Source: Chitinophagaceae bacterium (GTDB lineage Bacteria; Bacteroidota; Bacteroidia; Chitinophagales; Chitinophagaceae). Taken from it: a stretch of DNA of 32,959 nt. A model generated the notes under the pieces. The model was not told the DNA's origin, did no database searches, and saw nothing but the letters and a program-made list of their open reading frames with translations. Shown here piece after piece: positions 25,833-32,959 of this stretch. The stretch is taken from assembly GCA_947455605.1 (NCBI GenBank), contig CANGOX010000033.1, positions 1 to 32,959 on the forward strand, read 5' to 3'. The first letter of the stretch is position 1, and each line of letters opens with the position of its first letter. Made by a program: the position numbers and the translations under genes.

Positions 25833-27710
25833 TCAGCGCCCGAACATTCTGTCTAAATAATCTTCCTTAAACTCCAGATAGGTAGGACTCCCCGTTGGTG
25901 TTACATTCGGACTGCTGCAGGTAAAAAGGTCCTCTGCCAATACCAGCATTTCTTTTTGTGTCAAAGCCTGTCCGGCTTTAATGGCTTGTTGCCTGGCCAT
26001 ACATCTTATTAATTTCTCGCGCTTACTGAACTTGATATCACTGCTGAAATGTTTGAATTGTTCTATCAGTAATTCGATGGAGTGTTTCTCATTACCGGGT
26101 AACACATCTGCCGGTATCCCCTGTATCACAAAACTGTTATTGCCAAAAGGTTCTACCTGGTAACCGATAGTTTGTAGTTCAGGTAACAGGTCGGTAAGTA
26201 AAGAAACATCTGCACCAGCCAGTTCAAGTGTAACAGGAAATAAACTTTTCTGGGTAGCCATATGCTGTCCATGTGCAGCCACACTATAGCGTTCATATAA
26301 AATTCTTTCGTGCGCCAGTTGCTGATGCACTAAAAGAAAACCACTGTTGGTAGAAGCAATGATATAGGTATTATGCAACTGTAATAAAGTGGTATCCGGT
26401 AAAACATGCAAACCTGTTTGGAGTTTGGAGTTTGGAGTTTGGAGTTGTTGTGGCAATTCGCTTTCTCCGTTCTGCGTTGAGCGTTCTGCGATAACTCCCC
26501 CTTCAGTGGGCTGGGGGGTATAGAACTCTTTCCAGTGTTTCAACTCGCTTTTCTCATTCTTGTCATTCCGCTCAATAAAATGCGCCTGGTTCTTTTGGGT
26601 AAAGGTTTTAAAAAGATTGGATGAGGAAGCAAGGTCTTTTTTATCGGTAGTAAAGGGTTTGCTTACCGCATCCAGTCCCTGTATCTCCGCATTCAATGTA
26701 AAATCCAGTGAAGGAGCAATACTGAATTGAGCCAACGCATGTTTTACGGCTGCCTGCACAAACGCATATATGATCTTCTCATCTTCAAATTTGATCTCTT
26801 GTTTGGTAGGATGAACATTAATATCCACCTGCGAGGGATCCAGATCGATATAAAGTACATAACTCGGAAAACTATCTCTGGCGATCATCTCATCAAACGC
26901 ACTGTTCACCGCGTGGTTCAGGTATGCGCTTTTGATGAAACGGTTGTTCACAAAGAAATATTGATCACCTCTTGTCTTTCTGGCCGTTTCTGGTTTGCCT
27001 ACAAATCCATAAATATTCATGTAATCGGTCTCCTCATTCACACTTACCAGTTTGGCATTGTATGAGTTGCCTAATATCTGAACAATCCTTTGCTTTAAAC
27101 TGCCTGACTCCAGATGAAATACTTCCTGACCATTACTCTTCATCGAAAAAAAGATGGCCGGAAAAGCCATGGCCACCCGTATGAACTCATCCACAATATG
27201 CCGCATCTCTGCCGCATTGCTTTTCAGAAAATTTCTTCTGGCTGGAACATTAAAGAAAAGATTCTTCATGCTGATACTTGTTCCGGCAGCATTTGCACAG
27301 GCTTCCTGCTTCACCACCTGGCTGTTCTCTATCTCTATATACGTGCCTAACTCATCTTCCTCCCGTCTTGTTTTCAATTCCACCTGTGCAACCGCAGCAA
27401 TAGATGCCAATGCTTCGCCGCGAAACCCCATGGTCTTGATTCGGAACAGGTCCTCAATATTCCTGATCTTACTGGTGGCATGTCGCTCAAATGCCATCCT
27501 CGCATCGGTCTCACTCATGCCCTTACCATTATCGATCACCTGTATTAACGCCTTACCTGCATCAGTTACTACCAGGTGTATCTCAGTGGCACCTGCATCC
27601 GCTGCATTTTCCAGCAATTCCTTTACGGCACTCGCCGGCCGCTGGATCACTTCTCCTGCCGCTATTTGGTTCGCTATATTATCCGGTAATAATTGTATGA
27701 TATCCGCCAC
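25833..27710 (-). CDS. mutL: DNA mismatch repair protein MutL
   Basis: A 625-residue protein. The N-terminal GHKL ATPase has 'IANQIAAGEVIQRPASAVKELLENAADAGAT', 'DNGKGM' and 'RIKTMGFRGEALASIAAVA'. The transducer domain ends near 'VDINVHPTKQEIKF'. The C-terminal dimerisation domain starts around residue 440. The expected endonuclease motif DQHAxxE reads 'HQQLAHERILYE' and no clear CPHGRP motif is seen (CSSPNVTPTGSPT instead), so nuclease activity is doubtful. The linker, about residues 397-432, is encoded by three repeat modules in a row (26416-26519). Promoter box at 27736-27743. Confidence 0.95.
   Translation of the reverse strand: MADIIQLLPDNIANQIAAGEVIQRPASAVKELLENAADAGATEIHLVVTDAGKALIQVIDNGKGMSETDARMAFERHATSKIRNIEDLFRIKTMGFRGEALASIAAVAQVELKTRREEDELGTYIEIENSQVVKQEACANAAGTSISMKNLFFNVPARRNFLKSNAAEMRHIVDEFIRVAMAFPAIFFSMKSNGQEVFHLESGSLKQRIVQILGNSYNAKLVSVNEETDYMNIYGFVGKPETARKTRGDQYFFVNNRFIKSAYLNHAVNSAFDEMIARDSFPSYVLYIDLDPSQVDINVHPTKQEIKFEDEKIIYAFVQAAVKHALAQFSIAPSLDFTLNAEIQGLDAVSKPFTTDKKDLASSSNLFKTFTQKNQAHFIERNDKNEKSELKHWKEFYTPQPTEGGVIAERSTQNGESELPQQLQTPNSKLQTGLHVLPDTTLLQLHNTYIIASTNSGFLLVHQQLAHERILYERYSVAAHGQHMATQKSLFPVTLELAGADVSLLTDLLPELQTIGYQVEPFGNNSFVIQGIPADVLPGNEKHSIELLIEQFKHFSSDIKFSKREKLIRCMARQQAIKAGQALTQKEMLVLAEDLFTCSSPNVTPTGSPTYLEFKEDYLDRMFGR
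26416..26519. repeat. Mosaic of three repeat families inside the mutL linker
   Basis: Four perfect GTTTGGA heptamers (26416-26443), then a CGTTCTGCGTTGAGCGTTCTGCG-type word repeat (about 26468-26490), then a 25-bp family A palindrome (26495-26519) with one base changed from the intergenic form. All are translated in frame on the minus strand, giving 'YTPQPTEGGVIAERSTQNGE' and 'QLQTPNSKLQTG'. Confidence 0.85.
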
Positions 27711-27735
27711 TCAATTCCCTGTTTGATAAAGTCTG

Positions 27736-27743
27736 CAAAAATA
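27736..27743 (-). promoter_or_regulatory. mutL promoter, -7 box
   Basis: The minus strand reads TATTTTTG, a full TAnnTTTG match, 25 bases before the mutL start. The family A repeat lies just upstream, where the -33 region would be. Confidence 0.6.
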
Positions 27744-27759
27744 GCATTAAACACCCAGA

Positions 27760-27879
27760 CCCCCCAGCCCCCTGAAGGGGGGAGTGAATAATATTTTCTT
27801 TTGGAAGACAGAATAATTAAGGATAAACTTTTTTCTATTGAAAAACAAGATTAACTCCCCCTTTAGGGGGCTGGGGGGT
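27760..27879. repeat. Paired inverted family A repeats between mutL and the M3 peptidase gene
   Basis: Copies at 27760-27784 (reverse) and 27855-27879 (forward), 70 bp apart, nearly the same geometry as 24220-24339. Each arm borders a promoter: the mutL box is 16 bp outside the left arm, and the last base of the right arm is the first base of the plus-strand -7 box. Confidence 0.82.
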
Positions 27880-27886
27880 ATCTTTG
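27879..27886 (+). promoter_or_regulatory. M3 peptidase gene promoter, -7 box
   Basis: TATCTTTG, a full TAnnTTTG match, 18 bases before the start codon at 27905. It begins at the last base of the family A repeat. Confidence 0.65.
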
Positions 27887-27904
27887 CCCTCAAATTAATC
27901 AGCA

Positions 27905-29626
27905 ATGGAATTAAGCGCAGATATTCAGAAATTACCCCGCCATTTTGTACCCAAAGAGTTTGCCGTAACCGATTGGGAATCTCTGGAACCCTTTTTTAAA
28001 GACCTTTCCGAAAGACCCCTTAATTCAGCTTCCGACCTGGAACAATGGTTGAAGGATATGAGCGAAACAGAAGCCGTAGTAAGCGAAGATGCCTGCTGGC
28101 GCCAGATCAAAATGACTTGTGATACTACAGATAAAACACTGGAAGATGCATTCACCTATTTCTGCATGGAAATACAGCCCAAGCTGCAACCCTATGCTGA
28201 TCTGCTTAACCGCAAACTGTTGGATTGCCCTTTCACCAAAGAACTGGATCAGAAAAAATACTTTACCTACCTCCGAAGCGTAAAAAAGAATATCGAATTG
28301 TTTCGCGAAGCCAATATCCCCCTGCAGTCAGAATTGAGCGTAATGCAGCAGCAATACGGGGCCATCGCCGGTAAGATGACGGTGGAAGTGAACGGTAAAG
28401 AATATACCCTGCAGCAAGCAGCAAAATTTCTGGAAAGTCACGACCGCTCATTACGTGAAGAAGTGTACCGTAAGATCCAGGACCGCCGTCTGCAGGATCA
28501 GCAGGCAATGCATGATCTCTATTCCCAACTCATTCAGAAAAGAGACGAAGTAGCTAAGAATGCAGGCTTCGCCAATTACCGCGATTACAAATTTGTAGAA
28601 CTTGGCCGATTCGATTATACAAAAGAAGATTGCTACCAGTTTCACGAAGCCGTAAAACTGCATGTACTGCCTTTGATCGAAAAGATCTATCAGAAGAAAA
28701 AAGAAAAACTCGGCCTCGATACCTTACGCCCATGGGATACAGAAGCAGAACCCGAAGGCATTCAACCTTTGAAGCCTTTTACCGATGGAAAAGATCTCTA
28801 CGAAAAATCGGTAAAATGTTTTGAAGAGATGAACCCCTTCTTTGCTAATTGCCTGCGCAAGATGAACGAGTTAAAACACTTTGATCTGGAAAGCCGCAAG
28901 GGTAAAGCGCCGGGTGGTTATAACTGTCCGCTTACAGAAAGTGGTGCGCCGTTTATTTTTATGAATGCTGCCGGACAAATGAGCGATGTTACCACCATGG
29001 TACACGAAGGTGGCCATGCCATTCATTCCTTTCTTGCACACAAACTGGAATTAAGCGCTTTCAAAGAATATCCAATGGAGATCGCCGAAGTGGCCAGCAT
29101 GTCAATGGAACTGTTCAGCATGAACCATTGGGAAGCATTTTTCAACAATGAAGAAGACCTCAAACGCGCCAAAGAACATCAGTTAGAAAGAACCATCACC
29201 ATCTTTCCATGGATCGCGATCATTGATAAGTTTCAGCATTGGGTATATGAAAATCCACAACACACTATTGAAGAAAGAACTAATAAGTGGATGGAGATCG
29301 GAAAGGAATTCTCAACCAACAGTATCGATTATACCGGTCTCGATGCCTACCGCCGCATTGGCTGGCAGCGTCAATTGCATTTGTTTGAAGTGCCTTTCTA
29401 TTATATCGAATACGGCATTGCTCAATTAGGTGCCATTGGTTTATGGATGCAGTACCAGCAAAATCCACAAAAGGCTTTGCAAAATTATATCAGCGCACTC
29501 AGCCTCGGCGGAACGCAAACACTGCCTGAATTATACACAGCTGCCGGATTAAAATTCGATCTCTCTCCAGAGCATATCAAAACACTGATGGAGTTTACTG
29601 CCAAAGAGATGGATAAATTGAACTGA
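27905..29626 (+). CDS. M3 family oligoendopeptidase (PepF type)
   Basis: A 573-residue cytoplasmic zinc peptidase without a signal peptide. The zinc motif is in 'TTMVHEGGHAIHSFLAHKLEL' (HEGGH, near residue 367), with the downstream Glu in 'PMEIAEVASMSMELFS'. 'GKAPGGYNCPLTESGAPFIFMNAAGQMSDV' and 'EVPFYYIEYGIAQLGAIGLW' are typical of PepF-like enzymes. It degrades short peptides. It is single and divergent from mutL. Confidence 0.93.
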   Translation: MELSADIQKLPRHFVPKEFAVTDWESLEPFFKDLSERPLNSASDLEQWLKDMSETEAVVSEDACWRQIKMTCDTTDKTLEDAFTYFCMEIQPKLQPYADLLNRKLLDCPFTKELDQKKYFTYLRSVKKNIELFREANIPLQSELSVMQQQYGAIAGKMTVEVNGKEYTLQQAAKFLESHDRSLREEVYRKIQDRRLQDQQAMHDLYSQLIQKRDEVAKNAGFANYRDYKFVELGRFDYTKEDCYQFHEAVKLHVLPLIEKIYQKKKEKLGLDTLRPWDTEAEPEGIQPLKPFTDGKDLYEKSVKCFEEMNPFFANCLRKMNELKHFDLESRKGKAPGGYNCPLTESGAPFIFMNAAGQMSDVTTMVHEGGHAIHSFLAHKLELSAFKEYPMEIAEVASMSMELFSMNHWEAFFNNEEDLKRAKEHQLERTITIFPWIAIIDKFQHWVYENPQHTIEERTNKWMEIGKEFSTNSIDYTGLDAYRRIGWQRQLHLFEVPFYYIEYGIAQLGAIGLWMQYQQNPQKALQNYISALSLGGTQTLPELYTAAGLKFDLSPEHIKTLMEFTAKEMDKLN

Positions 29627-29629
29627 TCC

Positions 29630-29656
29630 GTCATTGCGAGGAATGAAGCAATCTGT
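29630..29656. repeat. GTCATTGCGAGGAATGAAGC repeat (family L)
   Basis: A copy of a word seen, from memory, as an interspersed repeat in several unrelated bacterial genomes. Here it lies directly after the M3 peptidase stop codon. Only one copy was noticed in the window. Confidence 0.45.
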
Positions 29657-29693
29657 GTCACAAATTACAGTGTGTTTCATTTTCCGGGGAGAT

Positions 29694-29726
29694 ATAAAAA
29701 AAACGCCACCCAATCAGGTGGCGTTT
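29694..29726 (-). terminator. Terminator of the PSP1/RicT gene
   Basis: AAACGCCACC (29701-29710) pairs with GGTGGCGTTT (29717-29726) around CAATCA. The A run on the plus strand at 29695-29703 gives a T run on the minus strand. It follows the minus-strand gene by about 10 bp and can also end the M3 peptidase transcript. Confidence 0.85.
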
Positions 29727-29734
29727 ATCGTTAA

Positions 29735-31249
29735 TTAACTTTCTTTCGGTGCATCCGGTGCCGGCCCTTGCGGAGGCCTTTGTTGACCTTCCTGTCTTGG
29801 ACCCTGTTCTCTTGGCCCTTGTCCTCCCTGGTTCCTTGGTCCTTGTGGCCTTGGTCCTTGATTTCTTGGACCCTGTTCTCTTGGCCCTTGCCCTCCCTGA
29901 TTTCTTGGTCCTTGTGGTCTTGGTCCCTGTTCACCCTGTTGCGGCCCACGATTTTGTTGTGGTGGTCTCTGCTGTCCTTCCGGTCTCGGTCCTTGTCCTT
30001 GCTCTCTTGGTCCTTGATTTCTTGAACCTTGTTCCCTCGGTCCTTGCCCACCTTGTGGCCTTGGCCCTTGATTCCTGGGTCCTTGTTCTCTCGGTCCTTG
30101 TTGTCCTCTGTTCGATCTATCCTGGTCGCGGCGCCTGCGGTCATTTTTCTCCAGTGTTTTCAGACTGATCTGTCCTACCAGATCCACAAATGCTGCCGGT
30201 TCATTTTCTTCTCTTTGTTTACTGCTTACAATTTCCACTGCCTGCAGTTCATCCACTTTCTGCCCCTCACGGTTCAAACGCTTGATTTCTTTTACCCTTG
30301 CAATGGTTAAAGGATAATGCTTGGTGTTATTCGGTAGAATATACCACATCAGGTTCTTGAAAATATCTTTCTTGATCAGTTGTGCTGTTCCCATCACTGT
30401 ATCCAATGTTTCTGCGTAATCCGGAAACTGCTGTAGAGCATCGAGGTAAGTATCCAACTCATAATTCAAGCAACATTTCAAACGGCCACACTGCCCGCTG
30501 AGTTTAGTTTGGTTGATGGAGAGGTTCTGGTAACGTGCCGCGGTGGTGTTCACACTTTTGAAATCGTTTAACCAGGTACTACAGCAAAGTTCACGACCGC
30601 AACTACCGATACCGCCCACTTTGGCGGCTTCCTGGCGGATGCCTATCTGGCGCATTTCAACTTTTACCTTAAAATCACCGGCATATATTTTGATCAGTTC
30701 ACGAAAATCTACCCGGTCATCAGCGGTATAAAAGAAAGTACCTTTTTTGCCATCCGCCTGTATCTCTACCTCACTCAGTTTCATCTGTACATTCAGTTGG
30801 CGGGCAATGGCGCGGCTGCGGGCAAGGATCTCTTTCTCACGGCTCTTGCTGATCTGGAAGGTTTCAATATCTCTGTCGCTGCTGCGGCGCAGGATCTTTT
30901 TCATTTCTGTCCCAAACTCGTCCACACCTTTTTTCTTCATCTGCAAACGAACCAGTTCACCGGTTAGGCTCACTTCACCTACATCAAACCCACTAACACC
31001 TTCAACGCTTACATAATCGCCTTTCTCAAAATATTGTAAAGTGGAATTGCGGAAGAACTCTTTGCGGCTGCCCTGTTTAAAGCTTACCTCAATCACCTTG
31101 CAATTACTTTCCGGGTCGCTGAAAGGAAGGTTCAGTAACCAGTCATGCACATTCAACCGGTTACAGCCACCTGTGCTGCAGCCGCCGTTGCTTTTACATC
31201 CCCCCGGCTTTCCCCCGTCTTTCGACGAACTACATGATCCACATCCCAT
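29735..31249 (-). CDS. PSP1/RicT-like iron-sulfur protein with a Gln-Gly-Pro-Arg tail
   Basis: A 504-residue protein. The N terminus is Cys/Gly-rich (MGCGSCSSSKDGGKPGGCKS). The central part is the PSP1 (YaaT/RicT) domain with 'VGGIGSCGRELCCSTWLNDF' and 'KLSGQCGRLKCCLNYELDTY', the cysteines that bind Fe-S clusters in RicT. RicT acts with RicA and RicF on RNA maturation in Bacillus; the role in Bacteroidota is unclear. From about residue 375 to the end the chain is a disordered, near-tandem repeat of GPR, NQG and REQG units. The corresponding DNA (29790-30115) is internally repetitive. holB lies upstream on the same strand. Confidence 0.85.
   Translation of the reverse strand: MGCGSCSSSKDGGKPGGCKSNGGCSTGGCNRLNVHDWLLNLPFSDPESNCKVIEVSFKQGSRKEFFRNSTLQYFEKGDYVSVEGVSGFDVGEVSLTGELVRLQMKKKGVDEFGTEMKKILRRSSDRDIETFQISKSREKEILARSRAIARQLNVQMKLSEVEIQADGKKGTFFYTADDRVDFRELIKIYAGDFKVKVEMRQIGIRQEAAKVGGIGSCGRELCCSTWLNDFKSVNTTAARYQNLSINQTKLSGQCGRLKCCLNYELDTYLDALQQFPDYAETLDTVMGTAQLIKKDIFKNLMWYILPNNTKHYPLTIARVKEIKRLNREGQKVDELQAVEIVSSKQREENEPAAFVDLVGQISLKTLEKNDRRRRDQDRSNRGQQGPREQGPRNQGPRPQGGQGPREQGSRNQGPREQGQGPRPEGQQRPPQQNRGPQQGEQGPRPQGPRNQGGQGPREQGPRNQGPRPQGPRNQGGQGPREQGPRQEGQQRPPQGPAPDAPKES
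29790..30115 (-). repeat. Tandem-like QGPR coding repeat in the PSP1/RicT gene
   Basis: Repeated 12 to 18-base units encoding GPREQGPRNQGPRPQG-type sequence. The units are nearly identical in places, which makes length variation by recombination likely. The opposite strand shows long hydrophobic shadow ORFs. Confidence 0.85.
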
Positions 31250-31552
31250 ATGCTAATGATAAACTAGGTTAATAATAAAAAAGCGGAAACGATTGGGCGG
31301 GCTATAGTACTGCTATGATGCTTCTGTTGTGTCACTCACTTCAAGGTTCCGGGCCCTGATCGGCTATTTCCGGTGTAGAAGCGGTTCAGCATCCTGCCTT
31401 CAAAATATATTGATAAGCGTATAACAGTGCAAAGTGTAGGTAATCGGTCATTTCATATAGCAACCCAAAACTTACACAAACCCACAAATCATCCTCCACA
31501 GTAAGCCATATACTCAATCACTCATTCATTCATGCAATCATTGAGCTCCGCC
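31250..31552. other. 303-bp intergenic region without a gene
   Basis: No ORF with coding character, no tRNA and no member of the main repeat families. There is no clean TAnnTTTG box for the PSP1 gene; the closest is an ATATTTTG-like run near 31405-31413 on the minus strand. The part 31290-31400 is GC-richer and has local self-complementarity (GGGCCC, TTCCGG ... CCGG), so it may be a 5' untranslated region or an unrecognised RNA element. Function unknown. Confidence 0.4.
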
Positions 31553-32752
31553 TTACCCCATCAAAATTAGGGTTTTGTTCTGAATGATATGATACAGTTT
31601 AATGGTTAGGGCCTGGAACAGCATTTTGGCGTTGGCATTGCGTTCTATATAGTAGGCGGCCCGGTCAAGCTCCTCAATAATGCCCTGTTGCTGGCTTACA
31701 GAAGCTATTTTATTCAGTCTGAGGGCAAAATCGCGCTCATTATCAGCCAAAACCAGCTGTTCTACCCCCAAAATCTTGATCCGGATGCTTTGTTCCAGCA
31801 GGTGGTTAAAGAAGCGGAGAAACTGTTTTTGCTTTTCCCGGCCCAGTTTGCTCACCTCATCTACAAATTTTACCTGGGCAGCCGGACCACCCTTAAGGGT
31901 GGCATTCAGCCATTCTCTCAGCAGACTCTGCCAGTCTTCATCGGCATGTTGCAGCATCTGGAGAGCTTCACGGTAATTGCCTTCACAAATGCCGGCTACC
32001 TGGTGGGCAGTTTCCGCACTGGCTTTGGCGCGGTTTACCAGGGCAGCTTCCACCTCATTGTTTTCCAGCATGGGTACTTTTATGAGCTGGCAACGGCTTA
32101 ATATGGTAGGCAAGATCTGTTCATCATTCTCGGCCACCAGTATAAATAAGGTATTGGGCGGAGGTTCTTCTATCAGCTTTAATAATTTATTTCCTTCCTT
32201 ACCCAGGTACTCGGGCATCCATAAGAGCAATACCTTGTATTCGCTTTCAAAACTTTTCAGACTAAGCTGGCGAATGATATCATTGCATTCTTCGGCGGTA
32301 ATATTCCCCTGTTTGTTTTCCGCACCTATAAACTGCAGCCAGTCGTACACATTTCCATAAGGATAAGATTTGATGAATTCTCTCCACTCAGTAATATAAT
32401 CGGCACTGGTAGGTTTATCACCCGGTTTTCTCGGGATCACCGGAAAACTAAAATGCAGATCAGGATGTATCAGCTGATCCGCCCTTTGAAAAGAGGGCTG
32501 CGAGTCAATATTGTCTGGGTGAATAAAAGAAGGAACTGCTTCCAGAGCCGTCATTCCCCCAAACAGATCCTCAACAACGGGGGATGGCTGGGGCAAAGAT
32601 ACTACATATTGTGCAAAAGCCAAAGCCAATGGCAGCACGCCGCTTCCTTCCTTGCCCAGAAAAAGCAAAGCATGGCTAAGCCGGTTCTGTTCTACCATTT
32701 CGGCTAAGTGCTGTTTAGTGGCTTGCTGACCTATTACGTCTTTGAATTGCAT
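31553..32752 (-). CDS. holB: DNA polymerase III delta-prime subunit (HolB)
   Basis: A 399-residue clamp-loader subunit. It begins MQFKDVIGQQATKQHLAEMVEQNRLSHALLFLGKEGSGVLPLALAFAQYV. The P-loop is altered (GKEGSGVLPLA, no GKT/S), as expected of delta-prime, which does not hydrolyse ATP. 'GNKLLKLIEEPPPNTLFILVAENDEQILPTILSRCQLI' contains the SRC sensor motif. It helps load the sliding clamp at replication. A TACATTTG -7 box lies at 32810-32817. The 5' flank carries family D words. Confidence 0.92.
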   Translation of the reverse strand: MQFKDVIGQQATKQHLAEMVEQNRLSHALLFLGKEGSGVLPLALAFAQYVVSLPQPSPVVEDLFGGMTALEAVPSFIHPDNIDSQPSFQRADQLIHPDLHFSFPVIPRKPGDKPTSADYITEWREFIKSYPYGNVYDWLQFIGAENKQGNITAEECNDIIRQLSLKSFESEYKVLLLWMPEYLGKEGNKLLKLIEEPPPNTLFILVAENDEQILPTILSRCQLIKVPMLENNEVEAALVNRAKASAETAHQVAGICEGNYREALQMLQHADEDWQSLLREWLNATLKGGPAAQVKFVDEVSKLGREKQKQFLRFFNHLLEQSIRIKILGVEQLVLADNERDFALRLNKIASVSQQQGIIEELDRAAYYIERNANAKMLFQALTIKLYHIIQNKTLILMG

Positions 32753-32809
32753 TGGCGGATTGGCGGATTGCGGATTAGCGAATTCGTTATTTCACAATCC
32801 CGCGGGCGT

Positions 32810-32817
32810 CAAATGTA
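32810..32817 (-). promoter_or_regulatory. holB promoter, -7 box
   Basis: The minus strand reads TACATTTG, a full TAnnTTTG match, about 57 bases before the start codon. The repeat words at 32753-32783 would lie in the untranslated leader. Confidence 0.5.
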
Positions 32818-32835
32818 AATGATATTAGAAACAAA

Positions 32836-32870
32836 AAAGGAGAATGTTTTTCAAAAAAACATTCTCCTTT
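32836..32870 (-). terminator. Terminator upstream of holB
   Basis: AAAGGAGAATGTTTTT pairs with AAAAACATTCTCCTTT, a stem of about 15 bp. With T-rich flanks on both strands it would end the minus-strand gene entering from the right. Confidence 0.82.
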
Positions 32871-32926
32871 CCCTAAAAAAAATCCGCTAATCCGCAATCC
32901 GCTAATCCGCGAATTATATTATCGGA

Positions 32927-32959
32927 TTATTTGAGATATTTTAAAATCTCTTCACTATC
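32927..32959 (-). CDS. C-terminal end of a minus-strand gene, cut by the window edge
   Basis: Ten codons and TAA are visible, reading DSEEILKYLK. A terminator and repeat words follow, which is what one expects after a gene end. Too short to identify, and a chance open frame cannot be excluded. Confidence 0.4.
   Translation of the reverse strand, partial: DSEEILKYLK

Larger units (their letters stand above)
32753..32914. repeat. Inverted family D words around an intergenic terminator
   Basis: GCGGATTGGCGGATTGCGG-type words at 32753-32783 face AATCCGCTAATCCGCAATCC-type words at 32880-32914. The space between contains the holB promoter and a terminator. A related single block lies at 5869-5911. 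Confidence 0.7.

Noticed and set aside
27154..27726. 190-residue plus-strand ORF opposite mutL
   Set aside because: Antisense to the conserved MutL ATPase domain. Composition is that of a shadow frame.
29749..30168. 139-residue hydrophobic plus-strand ORF (Leu/Val-rich repeats)
   Set aside because: It is the reverse complement of the QGPR repeat in the PSP1/RicT gene. Repetitive DNA keeps several frames open.

Overview
The window looks like a chromosomal segment of a Bacteroidota bacterium, most likely a member of the Chitinophagaceae or a close relative. The grounds are several promoters of the Bacteroidota type (-7 box TAnnTTTG) just upstream of start codons, weak or absent Shine-Dalgarno sequences, a GldH gliding lipoprotein, a Bacteroidota-style PSP1/RicT protein next to holB, and many short palindromic repeat families between genes. 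The family assignment is inference. I see no tRNA, rRNA, CRISPR array, transposase or phage gene.

Region 1 (1-5810, minus strand) is a phenylacetate degradation locus: a TetR repressor and paaE, then paaA-paaB-paaC-paaD, a four-helix-bundle (S23/IVP) gene and paaG, which runs off the left edge. PaaABCD with reductase PaaE turns phenylacetyl-CoA into its ring epoxide, and PaaG isomerises that to the oxepin. Matching GCTAAC-N4-GTTAGC operators overlap the core promoters of both tetR and paaA.

Region 2 (5950-10480) holds a PfkB-family kinase, aspartate-semialdehyde dehydrogenase (asd), the NAD(P)HX repair enzyme Nnr and a DUF2461 protein. Between the kinase and asd is a likely ribosome-mediated attenuator: a 14-codon leader peptide rich in Met, Thr, Ile and Lys, then an intrinsic terminator and a competing antiterminator segment.

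Region 3 (10558-16812) holds ligA (minus), a NUDIX-like transcription regulator, yicC, and an operon of gldH, a sensor kinase and an OmpR-type regulator. Region 4 (16809-21933) holds a minus-strand operon of a shortened KdpD-like kinase, KdpE and the potassium transporter Kup, and a divergent arginase-fold gene with a degenerate metal site.

Region 5 (22100-32959) holds an M13 metallopeptidase, a DacB/PBP4-like lipoprotein, mutL, an M3 oligoendopeptidase, a PSP1/RicT protein with a long Gln-Gly-Pro-Arg tail, holB and the last codons of another minus-strand gene.

The most unusual overall property is the density of short, word-like repeats. They sit in most intergenic gaps, often as inverted pairs. 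Copies are also translated in frame inside paaD, paaE, ligA and mutL, and a similar tandem heptamer lies in the dacB signal peptide. This resembles in principle the Rickettsia palindromic elements that insert into open reading frames. Together with the asd attenuator and the S23 gene bracketed by perfect inverted repeats, these are the leads most worth following.
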